Shown here: positions 11,801 to 24,100 of the stretch, piece after piece
How the letters are laid out: the number at the start of each line of letters is the position of its first letter
Position numbering within the stretch: position 1 is the first letter of the stretch
NCBI GenBank assembly: GCA_013396525.1
Contig: VWYX01000380.1
Location: forward strand, 246,788-310,787
DNA: 64,000 bases
Direction of reading: 5' to 3'
Origin: Chaetorhynchus papuensis
Taxonomy: Eukaryota > Chordata > Aves > Passeriformes > Rhipiduridae
Position numbers and translations under genes: made by a program
Notes under the pieces: generated by a model
What the model saw: only the letters and a program-made list of their open reading frames with translations
What the model was told of the DNA's origin: nothing
Database searches by the model: none

Positions 11801-14394
11801 AGACTGACTATTTCCACCCCTGGAAACTTAATATACAGCATCAGCATTAACAAACTCCAGCCCTTAGCTCAGTCTGAATCTGCATGCAGAGAGAGAAAAC
11901 ATGCAGCTGTCTTTCTGCTACTGCCACCCCCAAACCTGGGATTAACATCTGCAGGGGGGATATGCCTGCACTCAGCAGAGAGCGTGCAGCATTAGGATTA
12001 TTCAGAGGTGGGCCTTATCTTCACCTGGGAGAAGAAACTGAATACAGTAATAAGGAGTCCTCCACAATGCCAGCTTTCCACATTGCCAAAACTTCTTTCC
12101 ACATTGCCACGGTCTAGTGCATGCAGGAATCTCCTTTCTATTGACTTCAGGTGGGACCATCTCTGGCTGGATCACTTTGAGGGAGACCCCAAGTGATGTG
12201 GGGTGAGAAGGGTCCCTGTGATACTTTAGAGGACCTAGGATAACTCAGCAGTGTGTGGGCTGGAGCAGGGTGCTTCCTGGGTGGTACACCTGCATTTTAA
12301 CAGAGGCTTGTTAAAGATTATCGTATTCTTGAACTGTGAGGTCTCTAAGTTCTACCTGGTTTTTTTGTCTCTTTGGACCCATAACCACATGAAAATAAAT
12401 AGTTATGATAAAGAGGGATTACCTTTTCTAGGTACATCTTGCCTATATCTGGCCATATGTCAGTGTGAGACTGCCTCACCCTTCATATTTGTCAGGAGAA
12501 GCTAAGTAAAGGTTGTATTAACTGCTATTTACCCTTGTCCTGTGGTATGCAGCCAGCGTGAAATTCAAAGACAATTTAGAATGTTGTCACCAGTCCTACT
12601 GATGGTATTGTGCGCTCCCTTTATTTAGTACAAAGAAAATCATACTTCAGGCGCTTAATTTTTTTCTAAAAATTAAGACATTAAATATATTTGCTTTTCA
12701 GCTTGCAACACTCCATCATTCTGATGCAGTGGTTCTGACTTCCAGGGGGATGCCTTTCTAGAAATGTTTGTGCACAGCTGCTCACTGTACAAATACGCCG
12801 TTAGGATCCACTCGTAGTGAGTGCCCTCCCTTTGAATCCATGTAAGTTGGTTGTGAAGCAGAAGGGTCACTGAATACACTTTGGTCCTTTGCAATCAGTC
12901 TCTGAAGAGCAGAAAGTTTCCTTTGGCAACACAAACCTGTTAGCTCCATCAGCAAGACAGCACAGATTGAGGCTGCTGGCACCTAATATATGTTAATTGT
13001 CAGGAATTCCAAGCCACCCATCCAAATGAGGACTTCTGAAGGCAAGGCAGTGTGCCCCATGTCTCTCAAATCCAGCACAGTCTTGACCAACTCTTGTTGA
13101 CTATTTCTGGCATGAACTAGGGAAACCTTTACATAGATTTCAGCACTGGGAAGGGCCACACCTGTTGTAATGCTGTATTTGAAACATGAAGCAGAAAACA
13201 GGAAAACAAAGTGCAAGAAAGGGATCTGTGTTCAGATCTTCTCTTTTCCAGTGGCTTGCTGGTGGTGCACTAGCCAAATCACAGGATTCCTCTGCCTCCT
13301 CTTCCTTATGCAAACAAGGGGAAATGATACTTAGTCATTATTAGAACATCCAGGGATGCAAATTACTGTGTCAATGATTACTGTTTGTTCTCAAAATACA
13401 TGCCATTTCCCTTTATCCCATTTACAACACTGGATTAGTCACTTCCAATATTACAGAATCATAACCATTCATTCCTTCAGATAAAGCACTAAAAAAACCA
13501 GGTCTCTGGTCTCTGAGAGGTAGGCCACCATTTATCACAAGTGTATGTGGGATCAAGTTGCTTAGATACTGGAGTGATGGAGGATATTAAGCACAGAGAT
13601 GACCAATAAACAGTATAAAAAAAGTGCATAATATAATGAGGATATAGCAAATGCTTGTCTCATGTAACATCTGATGGCTAATGAGTATTTGCAACTCATC
13701 TGCAAGAACAGCTTTACTTTCTTGCAATGATACTGATTGCATCAGGAACTTCATAGTAGTACAGAACAGTACATAAATTAAAATCATTAGATTGAGGGGA
13801 TACACAGCTATTAGCACACATCAGCACGCTTTCTTGAATGTGGATTTTACAAAGTAGGAAATGTCTTCAAGAGTCTACCTATATTTTTGTGGTTTTGCAA
13901 AGGCGTTTTTTGCTGCTACATGTGTATTAGTGCCAACTTCTCCCTTGATGAATTTGGAATTATAAAAAAAAAAAAATCCCTGATCTTTGACTATATATTG
14001 CTGTAGCAAGGGAGGAAAATGTTTTATTGAAGCTTGCTGGAATTTTGAATGAGCTTTAATCACGGAGATACTGGAGACAATTACTCAGGCTGTGGCTACA
14101 CACAAAATTGCAGCAACTGAACTGAAGATTGGAAACTGATAAAGCAGTTCAAGCCTGTAGAAAAATAGCTTTCTCAGCTTAGGTCAGCATGGGCCCCGCA
14201 CACCTTTCTTTGCAGGTATGGAGGAAGTAACAGTTGTCATTCTTCTTGATTCTTACAAGGTTTGAACACCATTCCACACAACATTCTCCTAAGAAAACAA
14301 AAAAAATACAGTTTAGATGAAAATTTTCATAAGGTAGGCGCCTGACTGGTTTAAAAAATAGCTTTAAAACCCAGTTATCTATTGTTCTCTGTCA
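8806..14394. other. Noncoding stretch, no gene seen
   Basis: Starts with a cluster of ATGACATG/TCATGACA repeats (8810-8850). Contains a GGA/GAA microsatellite (10216-10258) and a 21-bp-period duplication of CTTTCCACATTGCC (12074-12108). No exon or RNA gene recognised. Confidence 0.6.
10216..10258 (+). repeat. (GGA/GAA)n purine microsatellite
   Basis: AGAGGAGGAAGAGGAGGAGG followed by more GAA/GAG units. On the minus strand it translates as poly-Leu/Phe and creates a false 196-codon frame. Confidence 0.9.
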
Positions 14395-14780
14395 AACTTA
14401 GAGGAATTTTTGAATGGGATCCTTCCAACATCTGTGTGGAATCCATTTTATGCAGTATTTTCATTAACAACCTGTGACGAGGGAATAAAGAGTACTCATA
14501 AAATCTGCAGACATCATCTAGCTGGGAGAGGATGCAAACAGTTTGGCGGATGGACTGAGAATTCAAAATGATGTTGCTAAATTGGAGAAAATCAACGACT
14601 CAGTAAAGAAAAGTGCAAAGTGCTACACTTAAGAGGAAGAAATCAAAAGCGCAAAGAGAAAATGGGGAATAAGTGGCCAGGCAGCAGTACTGCAGAAAAG
14701 CAGCTCAGGGTGTCAGCCATGAACTGAACAGGAGTCAACAGTACGAAGCTGCTCCAAAAAAGACTGAGCTAATGCGGGGT
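14395..14780 (+). mobile_element. Old CR1-type LINE fragment
   Basis: The + strand resembles the RT-to-3' part of an older CR1/L3-like LINE: GAGGGAATAAAGAGTACTC, then GCAGACATCATCTAGCTGGG where a functional copy would encode an ADDT-type catalytic motif, then AAGTGCAAAGTGCTACACTT and GGCAGCAGTACTGCAGAAAA. The catalytic region now reads A-D-I-I followed by a stop, so it is dead. The sequence is more diverged than the other CR1 copies and its right end fades beyond about 14780. No ATTCTATG-type 3' end is seen. Confidence 0.8.
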
Positions 14781-17700
14781 GCTGGGTGCACAATGCAGCA
14801 GATGACCAGTTTGCCCTTCCTGGCCTGGGGAATGACACACACAAATGGAGGCTTTCACAGCCCAGCAGCAAACCTGAGAAGAGGCTCTGGAAGATTAAGG
14901 AGGTTTGTTTAAGTTGGGCAAGAGCAGAGAATGATACAGTAACCACTGGCTTCTTACTGACTGCTGGGAGTGGGACAAAAAGAGGTTTCTGCTTCAAAAC
15001 AGAGACCCTAGGAAGATCTGAAAACCCTTGCCATTTAGGCATAAGGGCGTGAAGTCATGGAGCTACAGCCGTGGCCGTGCACAATGTCCTTCACCATGCT
15101 GTGACCAACTCCATGCAGGGATGCTGTAGGTATGATCAGGCCTGACAACGGGCAGCAAATGTAGGATGCAGATGGAAACAAGCTCAAGGCACCTGCTCAG
15201 GGTGGTCACAGCTGAACTATGCCACCCCAAAAATGAAGACAAAATTACTTATTTTGCTGTAAACCCCTCAGATGCCAACATTTGGCAGAGAAAGCAGAGC
15301 AAATTCCTCCTATCTACCAAGTTACGGAGAAACCCCGTGGCAGGTGGCAGTAAAAGGCCACAAATTATGGCCCTGGCCTTTCATGTTGAGCCATTTCTAA
15401 ACATTCTGGTGAGGAGATCCCAGGAGGCTTCCAGGAGGCAATATAAAGTGCCTAAGTCCTTGTCAGCGCAAGCAGTCCCTGCTTGTCTGTCTATACCTAT
15501 GTGGACGTTTTTTGTTTCAGTAGCTACTAGTCTCTGTTGTGATTTAAATGGGAAAAAATTGGCAATATTTTCCTCTGTGTTTTCAGTTTTCTCCTGAGTT
15601 GGATGCACTTTCTTCAAATACCAGAGCTTTGAATTTCATTGAGGAAACAATAAAACCAAAAACGCAGAAAAATTCTGAAACCCACTGAGTTTTTAATCCT
15701 GTTTCTCAACCAGGAGAAGAAAAGCCTAGCTAATGCTAAGTGACAAATATGGGTTTGCCAACCCCCACTGGCCAAATCTAGTGACTAATATCTCCTTTCT
15801 TTTGGATGAAATGGGATTAGCAGACATATACTGGTCTTGAAAATCAATCAAGAAATATAGGGTTCTTGTAAAAGTTGGGAAGTTGAGAAGCTCCATGGAG
15901 AACCATCATTACTTAGGAAGCTGTGTCTCCTGCAGTAGACTATAGCTGGAAGGATGTGAGAAAACTGAACTATCCTGTTGGTTGTGGAGTGGGGTGGAGA
16001 AGAACAAAGAGCACTGTGGATGAGCAGGCAGATGGATGGATGGGCAGGTAGAGCGGGAGATGAGACTAATCAGACTTGCTGCATGACACTGAGGAAGCTT
16101 TTCACCTGTCCCTGTGCCACAGTATCTCCAAATATAAAATGAGATGAGCCTAGCTTTTCCTTATAAATAACTCTAACTAACTTTCCTTATGAATGACTTG
16201 CCTTATAAATAGCTTGCCTTATAAATAGCTTACATGGCAAACACTACATAGGACATAACGGGCTCTGTGGCATTTTTCATAATAAACACATTTCCAAACC
16301 CAAATAGCTCAGTAAAACAGTTACAGATGCTATGCTTCTTAAGGGAAGCATGTGCTTTCAAAATGTGTTGTTAGTATAAAAACCCAATTCATTGGACTGA
16401 TTTAAATGTATTAGCAAGCATCTAACCTGCAGTAATTGCAAAAATCTAATTACAAAATTAAAACAATTATCAAGGCAGCCCTCAATGTTCATGATACTAC
16501 ATCCATTTTATACAGAAATTCATAGTATCTGAAGCATCCCATAAAATAAACAAAATTATCAGTAACTAAAGAAGGAGTTGTTTTTTGCAAATCTTTTGGG
16601 TTAGAGCTAAAATAAGTAACTTTACCGATTAGTCACAGAGTGTTTGCTTACTTGGGCTGGAAGCCAGTCCATGTCAGCACTCCCTGGAGTAAATCCATGT
16701 GCGACAGCCCAGTGTCACAGAGATGCCCCAAGTGACAGTGACTAACAGTGCAAAGGGGTGTCTTGTGATCCCAATTCATGTGCACACAGGGCAAGACCCA
16801 CATCTTCCAACACTTATGAAGACAAACAAGCTGTGGCCTCAGACTGAGATGGTTCACCAGGGAAACTGCTTCACTTGAAAGACCCCATCTGCTCCCCTTT
16901 CTTGAAATGTTCTTGCCAGTAAGGGGATCCTTGTATGCTGGAGCTGCTCCTCTACTTGTAGATTGCAGTTCATACACTGGGTAATGCTTATTGGTGGCCC
17001 CAACATGCTGCCATTTGTTGGAGAAAATAAAACACATCAGTCCATTTTTTTTCTTTCTGCCACTGGCCAGACAGTTTGAACTGGTTTGGAAACTGGTTTG
17101 TTTGAACTGGTGTTGGAAAGTCAGTTCCTCTTTGCAGTATGGATACTTTAGGATTCTTCCTGACTTTGTCTGGGGCTTCAGAAGACAAGTTCACATCAGG
17201 GCCTTCCTTTCCATCATCTTCCAGGAACTGGTTTTCACTTCTGAGAATTACCGAGTGCCAAGACTGATGGCTGAGGTGGTTTCTGGTGGAACAGGCAGAG
17301 AGGATGAACTTGACCTGGTTAGCAGGAACATACTGATCTTGTCAAATATTTCTGACAAAACATTCAGTGGTTTCATTTCAGTTAGGGTCAAAGAAACCTT
17401 CATTTCCACAAGACGAAAAGGTCTCATTTAAATTATCTTAAGGCAGCCATGAAGTTCAGTTCTCCCACCCTGTCAAAATGAGGGTCTTCAACCAGGCTGC
17501 TACCAGGCCCCCTGACAGTACCTGTCAATAGGACTATTTCTCTGTACAGGCAGTTGTTTGTGAAACTCAAATTAGCCCTTTCACAACACCCTCTTAGCAC
17601 TTTCCAAGAGCCATTTAGCACTTAGCACGGCAAGCAATATGTGGCCAAGGACATGGGAAAAGAAGAGGGATATATTAGGGCCGACTGCTGTTTGAGGGAA

Positions 17701-19599
17701 TTTGCTTATTAAAGTAGATTATAGTATCAGAAACAGTCATTGGGTACTGTTGTAGGCAGAAAACCCCCCAAACAACCTTCCAGGGATAAATTTCTCCAGA
17801 CTCTGATTCTGACTACTTTTTAACCAAATCAAAATCTGCAGTCACCAGAAGCTCACTGGAATCTGTAGCTTTGTTCAGTATATAATTTTTTAAACTTAGT
17901 TGCCATCTCCTGAAGATCTTGTCAATTATCCAGATATTTTCCCCTTTAAATAAGTATGCACTACAACTGAGAAACTGTCCATGGAATATCTGTTAAAAGG
18001 AATAGGATGTTTGGTGAACTGTTCCAGGATAAGCTACTCCTGAGCAGCTTCCTGTTTCTATCTTTAACATTGTCAGCTCTGGTATCCATGATTTGGACTT
18101 CAGACTGAAGTCTTCCATGTCTGATGCTCCACTTGCTGCACTTCACTGCTGCCTCTGCAGTGCCTTGTGGCTGGGAAAGCTCTGCCCGTGCTCTCTCTGG
18201 AGCAGACAGCTCAGCCCTTACATGCATTTTATAAATCTTTATATTTCCCAGCTTATATACAGACAATTTTCTGTATAGTTTCTTACCAAATGCAATACAC
18301 AGTGTGTTCAGCTTCACTGCCATGTTTCTTGCAGATTTTTCATAAGTTGGCATCACTTTATAGATCTTCCACTGATTTTCACTTCTGTGTCTATGGATGT
18401 TCTTTCCTCTGCATGACCTGGAGACAGCTTGGCAACCCAAGGCAGCCTAAAGAGCTACTTCTATGCAGAAACCGCAGGTCCTAGAGTGTGCTGAGCCAAC
18501 ATCAAAGATAAAACATTAAAGATACTGACACAGCAATGGCACTGGCAATCAGCTCTTGCACGTGTGAAGAATCTGTAAGGATGCCCTTATGCAGCTCCTT
18601 CTATCCATCTGAATAAGGTGATCTGCTACTGTTTCACATCAACTTTGTCAAATGTACATTTGCCAGTTCAGACTGCTGTCACCAAGAACTTTAATGTCTG
18701 TGAAACATCCCATCTTCTGCTAATTATCCTTTTATCTGATACACCTTTGATCACTTCTTTAATATGGGATTTCCCCTTTAGCCAAACACTATGAATGCTT
18801 TATAAATCCTAGTTTTTACAAGGGTGGGGAGCTAACCTGGATTAACTCTGAACTTCAGTTTTCTAGCTTTGTTTGGATTTTGTTTTAAATACTGGGTGGT
18901 TTTGCAAAAGGTAGGTGTTTGATGCAATTCAGAACATAAGTCAAAAGACTGCAAAAGTGGAAAGAATTGATTCCTCGCTTATCCCATCCTTCTGCACTAC
19001 AAACCCAGGCTCCTGCAGGGAACAGATGACATGACCATCAACATACTGATGCACAGTGAGCAGGAGCACTTCTCACTGCACGGTCACCTTGCTGCCAGGG
19101 CAGTGGAGACAGACTGGAGCCAGCTGCCAGCTAGCAACTCCCATCAGCATAGTCGTGGCTACTGGGGGTTCAATGTCGGGTCTTTCCCCAGCCTCCCAGC
19201 AAGTTTGCAGTTGGCATGAAATGTCATGCTGCTCCCATGCTAATATTCTGCTTAGTAGCCAAGCTGCCAGTGAAAACCTGCTCTACCATTCGAACCGCTC
19301 TTCTAAGTTACAGACTCAGCCTTATTCAGTAGGGATACAGTTGGCTTGGACAGGTAATTACATCCTCAGTTATGTCTTCCTTCAAAATCATCCCCCATGT
19401 TTATATCTTGGACCTGTTTTGGCATTTGGACAAGGCTGGTGCTTGTCTATCAGTGAAGTGACGTAAAGATGTACAGGAACCCCTGCACAATGACCTCTCC
19501 TATAAGAGACAGCTTTAGTATCGCCTCTGTCCTGTGTTCCCCTAGGAAAGCTTCCCTCTTGGACGCCTTAGTGAAACCGGTATGTTTTGAACTGGAGCT
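14781..19599. other. Noncoding stretch, no gene seen
   Basis: The largest open frame (15166-15597, +, 143 codons) has no recognisable motif and ordinary noncoding composition. A short tandem repeat built on CTTGCCTTATAAATAG lies at about 16157-16232. No exon recognised. Confidence 0.55.
16157..16232 (+). repeat. Degenerate tandem repeat, CCTTATAAATAG-type units
   Basis: Four diverged copies of a unit like GCCTTATAAATAGCTT; the last two are nearly identical (16-17 bp apart). Confidence 0.75.
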
Positions 19600-20030
19600 G
19601 AAGGAGTGGCCGCTTAGCTAGAGCGGACATTCGAGGATTTCTCTCCCACGGCCTCGCGTAGGGATGGAGGGGAGGCAGCTCCTCTCTGCTGGAATGGATA
19701 ACTCGAGACAAGGCCTGGCGCCGGCTCCGCAGCTCCGCCGCGCGAGGCCGATCCGAAGCCGTGGCCCGGGAGAAGCGCTCTTCCTTCCCCGCGCTTCCCC
19801 GCGCGTCCCCCGGAGCCCTCGCTGCCCGCGGGAGCGCGCACGGCGGCGCACGCGGACCCGCCCTGGCCCGCCGTGGCCGCGGCGGCGGCGCCCTCTGGCG
19901 GCCGAGCTGGGTGCGCGCGGCCCCGCGTGCCGCGGCTGCCCGGGCCCGCCCGGCGCCCCAGCCCGAGCTCGGCATCACCTCCCCGGCTGTTGCGGGGCTT
20001 GGCTTTGGGTTGTTTGTTGTTTGGGTTTTT
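19600..20030. promoter_or_regulatory. CpG island, left part of the 19.6-21.0 kb GC block
   Basis: CpG-dense sequence with GC boxes and long runs of G+C, about 19 kb upstream of CREB3L1. Open frames on both strands here have no recognisable protein similarity and come from base composition. It may be the promoter of an upstream or divergent transcript. In human, PHF21A lies upstream of CREB3L1 in head-to-head orientation, so a PHF21A 5' noncoding exon is a possibility, but nothing in the sequence proves it. Confidence 0.6.
19887..19903 (-). promoter_or_regulatory. Strong CTCF-like motif, minus orientation
   Basis: The + strand reads GGCGCCCTCTGGCGGCC. Its reverse complement, GGCCGCCAGAGGGCGCC, matches the CTCF core CC(A/G)-(C/G)-CAG-(A/G)-GGGC-(A/G)-C at essentially every position. 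It lies in a CpG island. Binding is inferred from the motif only. Confidence 0.6.
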
Positions 20031-20239
20031 TCTGACTAAAATGACCTTAAAGACCAGCGGGTTTTACAGGAAAAATTGTGCAAACTTTCCGGAAAATCAC
20101 CAATAATTTGGTGGGGGGGATACATTGGAGAAGGGAATACTCAGCTCTCCTTTTACAGCCTGAGCAGTGGGTCTGTCATGCAGGTTTATCTACAAAAACA
20201 ACTTCTTATCTACAAAAACAACCGTGGCCTTGAGGCTTG

Positions 20240-20880
20240 GCTCAGCACTCATGGTGCACATGGTGCAGACACTGGCAAGGCCACGGCTACGGCAGAAGCA
20301 CGGGCATGGGCAAGGACACAGCATTGACACAGGCATGGACAAGGCCACAGCCACAGCATGGTTGTGGCCACAGACACGTTACAAGCACAGAAAAGGACAC
20401 AGGCACGGCAAGGACAAGGCTACGGCCACAGCCACTGCCACAGCACAGTCATGGCCACGGCATGGCTATGGACAAGGACACTTGTCATGGCCACGGTCAT
20501 GGCCACAGCCACAGCATAGGCATGGACAAGGACATTTGACAAAGGCCACGGCCATGAGCACAGCCACAGCCAAAAACATACACGGCCATGGCCACAGAAC
20601 AGGCGCAGGCATGGACACAGACGTGACCATGGCCACGGCCAAAATGCCACAGGCACAGCCACGGGCACAGCACGGCCAGGGCCACACCACCAACAAGACC
20701 ACGTGAACAGACACAGACAAGGGCATGACCCCGGCACGGGCACAGACACAGGCAAGAATACAGCTACGGCACGGACATGAACACAGACAGGGGCACGGCA
20801 CGGTCAAGGATAAGGACGAGGACGGGGAAAGGGACAGGGACAGGGACAGGGACACGGACACGGACACGGACACGGACACG
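20240..20880. repeat. Variable hexanucleotide (period-6) array
   Basis: About 640 bp made almost wholly of 6-bp units related to GGCCAC, GGACAC, GGCACA, GGCATG and CCACAG, such as GGCCACGGCCATGAGCACAG. The units drift along the array and end in purer blocks of GGGACA and GGACAC (about 20830-20880). Because 6 is a multiple of 3 and units lack stops, long open frames run on both strands (for example 20167-20706 on +). They encode only low-complexity peptides and are not genes. Confidence 0.92.
20824..20851 (+). other. G-quadruplex-prone stretch
   Basis: Five runs of three or four G on the + strand (20824-20827, 20831-20833, 20837-20839, 20843-20845, 20849-20851) separated by 3-nt loops (AAA, then ACA). 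This meets the usual G3-N(1-7) quadruplex rule. It lies 44 bp before the plus-oriented CTCF-like motif. Confidence 0.75.
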
Positions 20881-21030
20881 GCAGTGCCGCCCGCCCGCCG
20901 CCAGGGGGCAGCGCCGCCGCGGGCAGGGCCGCGCGCTGCCCTCACGGCGCCTCGTCAGCGAGCGTGAGGCGGGGCGGGGCTCATGGCGGACCCGCGGCTG
21001 GGGCACCCGCGGGCCGGGGGGAAATATCTT
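20880..21030. promoter_or_regulatory. CpG-dense block right of the hexamer array
   Basis: Short CpG-dense stretch with GC boxes (GAGGCGGGGCGGGGC near 20966) and the CTCF-like motif. It is followed by GGGGGGAAATATC and then ordinary A+T-richer DNA. A promoter function is possible; no transcript can be defined. Confidence 0.5.
20895..20914 (+). promoter_or_regulatory. Strong CTCF-like motif, plus orientation
   Basis: The + strand reads CCGCCGCCAGGGGGCAGCGC, containing CCGCCAGGGGGCAGC, a near-ideal CTCF core. Together with the minus-orientation motif 1 kb to the left it forms a divergent pair. Binding is inferred. Confidence 0.6.
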
Positions 21031-21130
21031 TCATCTTCTTAGCTGCTCCACTGCGGTTTTCTCCACTAAGACGAGCAGCAAAGAGTGAGTGGGGTTGAGG
21101 TCCAAGAGAGAAGATCAAATCACTTCAAAA

Positions 21131-21166
21131 GGAGGGGGGAGAGAGAGAGAGAGCGAGAGAGCGAGC
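21131..21166 (+). repeat. (GA)n simple repeat
   Basis: Purine run GGAGGGGGGAGAGAGAGAGA continuing with GAGCGAGAGAGCGAGC. A microsatellite just outside the GC block. Confidence 0.9.
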
Positions 21167-21169
21167 AAA

Positions 21170-24100
21170 TAAACAACTTCACAGCTCTTCCTGATTTTTC
21201 AAGTAGGAGGAGGAATATCTGTAGGATAGGCGAGCCTCTGTCCCACATGCTTCACCAGCGCAGGCTGTGGCAGGTTTCAGGACTAGAACAAACGTCAGTA
21301 GATTCCAGCACAGCAAGTTCTGTTTTCCTTTGATTAAGAGATCGGGTGCAAAGGGCCAACCACCAGTCAATTTTGGGGAAAAAAACCCCACAGAAACAAA
21401 AGGGAATTGAAGCAATCTATTTCTTTTGAAGATAAGGATGAAGTGGCACAAATGTCATCCTTATTGCTGAGCATCTCAGTATTGCCTGTGTTATGCTCAC
21501 AGGTCAAATGCAGTATGAAGGCAATGAGAATATCCAACTGCCAGGGCATCTGGGCTGTGTCAGAAAGATGTGCTGCTCTCTGCTTTCTTAGAGCTAAAAG
21601 AAAATCCAGTAAGTTGTGGAGTTGAATGCTTCATCCTCCTCCCTCACAAGCTTGAGGAGGTGACAGATGTTTCCTCAGGGCCTGTTATTTTAAACACCTC
21701 CATGATTTATATATCTCTGCAAGCCTGGTGGGTGGAATTGGATGTCACAGACAAGCTGAAAATAACTTGTATATGCTCGTATACAGACTCTGATATCTAT
21801 TGGCCAGATCAAATCACATGGTCTGTGCCTGGCAGATGCACTAAGATGTCCTGATGGAGCAATGGTGGGTTAAAGTGAAGTTGAAATGTTTGGTGGAGAG
21901 CACTGGCAAGGACGCTCCAGTAACACTGTGCACTGCAGAACCACTGTGGCTTAGCCTTCATGATTGTTTTGCTAAAATAGGCAGTCACATACAGAGGAAA
22001 AATTCATATTTAGAACAATGTGCAATTCCCTGTGGGATCATAGGAACTGGACAGACTGCCTTTGGCCTCTACGTGAGAGGTTCAGAAGATACCTGGAAAG
22101 GTGGTTGCAGAGCTTCATTTGGATGTGTGGGTCCTTCTCACTAGAAGGAGTACTTGGGGGAATTCTGCTGTGGGACCTTGGAGTGTCAAGCTGGTAACAC
22201 CTGTTCAAGTATTTTTGGATAGCCTGGTGGAAGACGCAGACAAATAAATATGCTACATCCACACATGCCCAGCACTCCAAAAATCTGTTGGGTGGCACTG
22301 TGTATGGCACAGGTACGTACTGGGCTGAAAGCCCAGTGTCAAGGCTAAGATGTAAGGGAATGTTCTCAGGTGAACTTCTCAAAAGCGGAGGTTTCTGCTT
22401 CCCTCCATGTGTAGAGCCCAGGGAGTTGCACTCAGCTGCTTATTAAGTTTTCCCCTGAGTACTGCCTGGCTTCCTTTGGGTACAGCTCAGGACCAGCGTT
22501 CTCTGGGAGATGATAATATTTTCCAAGGCTGGGCCATTCATCCATGCCAGCCTCTAGAGAATATGGAGAAGCTGTGCAGAAAGGGCCTGGGCGCACTTGT
22601 CCACACCCTGTAGCCCGCAGTAGACATTCACATCCTGCCAAGGTAAACTGTGTGAGCGGTGTGCCCGATTCACAGCCAGGTCTGCAGCAAAAGCAGTGAG
22701 TGAAGAGTGGCAGAACTTTAACTCCTTGGGAGGGGCTGAAGACAGAACTCTCAGCAGACAACCCAAATTCTTGGCAGGAGCGTGTATCTCACAGGGTTTC
22801 CTGCCAGAGTTTCTGCTGTACCATGGGTCATCTCTGCACTTAAAGCCTTTTTTGTTTTGGGAGGGTTTTTGTTGGGTTTGGGTTTCTTTCCCTCAAACAC
22901 CACCTTCAGGCATTTGTTTTCACTTACCTGAGCGCTTCCCAAACACTGGGCTTAAACTTACTGCTGTCTAGTCCCCTTTGATCACCAATATGTGATGACT
23001 CAGATCTGGAGCCTAACCCAGTGCTTTCACTCAGGAATTGTTCAACCTACCTATTTCATTCCTCAGAGATTATCTGGATTCAGCATGTGCTCCTTTCCCT
23101 TTTCTCAAGGCCGCATGACTTCCATTTTTCCCTTGCATCTTCCAGCTTCCCTGTCCCCATGATTGTTTGCTATTCCTTTTCCTTCTTTTGAGTCTCTCTG
23201 CCACAAAGCGTCACACAGAGTGATACTTTTGGATGTATGGTGGAGGTTTCAGAGGATGTTAGTTCTGCTCTCAGAGGTCCTTTTAGAAAAAACATATTCT
23301 TTAAACACCCACAAGACAAAAGAGTTTAATTTTTAAGCTGAAGAACAAATAATTTGTCCACAGTCAAAATATTTGTGGTGATAATGGTGCTGTGCCCAGG
23401 GGGAATTAATTCAACTATCACTTCCTGCTCACAGATTCCTCAGTCCAGCAGTGTCCCATGTTGTATCCCGGTCCGAGACTCGTGGCCCCGCTCTTGCAGG
23501 AGGAAAATGCTGCATCTTTGGAAAACTTAGGTGAAATTTTAAGTGGCACAGCAGGAGTAGAACCCAAGGTCTTCTGCTGGTTTACTCTTACCCAACACAA
23601 TTTAGACCTCTCTGTCCAAAACTTTGGATGACATCAGTGGGATAAATGGTATAAAACTGCCATTCTGTCTGGGAAGATGGTAGAGCTGTTTGCTCTTGCA
23701 ATGTCTTGATGTGTGTTTGGCCATATGGGAGTGTGGCAATAGCTCCCCTAATTTGCAGCCTACGACTGTAGTGGAAAAAATAACATAGAAATATCATGTA
23801 ATTGTTTTTTAAAAAACTGTGTTGTGTTTTTTTTTTTTTTAACGCCTCCCAGTTCTCCTAAACTAGTTGCAGTCCAGGAAACTTTGTGTTTATTAAGCAC
23901 TGTGTAAATTTGCAGCTCTCTATAAATGTAAAATCAATAGCAGTGATAACAGCAGCAAAGTGCTCAGTCTGGCCCTGGTAATAACCCAAGAGTGCTAATT
24001 TCTTGATAAGGTCACTTGCTTCACACAGTCACCTCCTCTCCATGTGAAAACACAGGGTGCAGCACAGAAGATATTTGTGTTCCCTGACAAGACAGGAGAC

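Noticed and set aside
15166..15597. 143-codon plus frame
   Set aside because: Noncoding-like composition and no similarity that I recognise.
20167..20706. 179-codon plus frame (His/Thr/Ala/Gly-rich)
   Set aside because: Produced by the period-6 repeat, which cannot generate stops; similar frames appear on the other strand.
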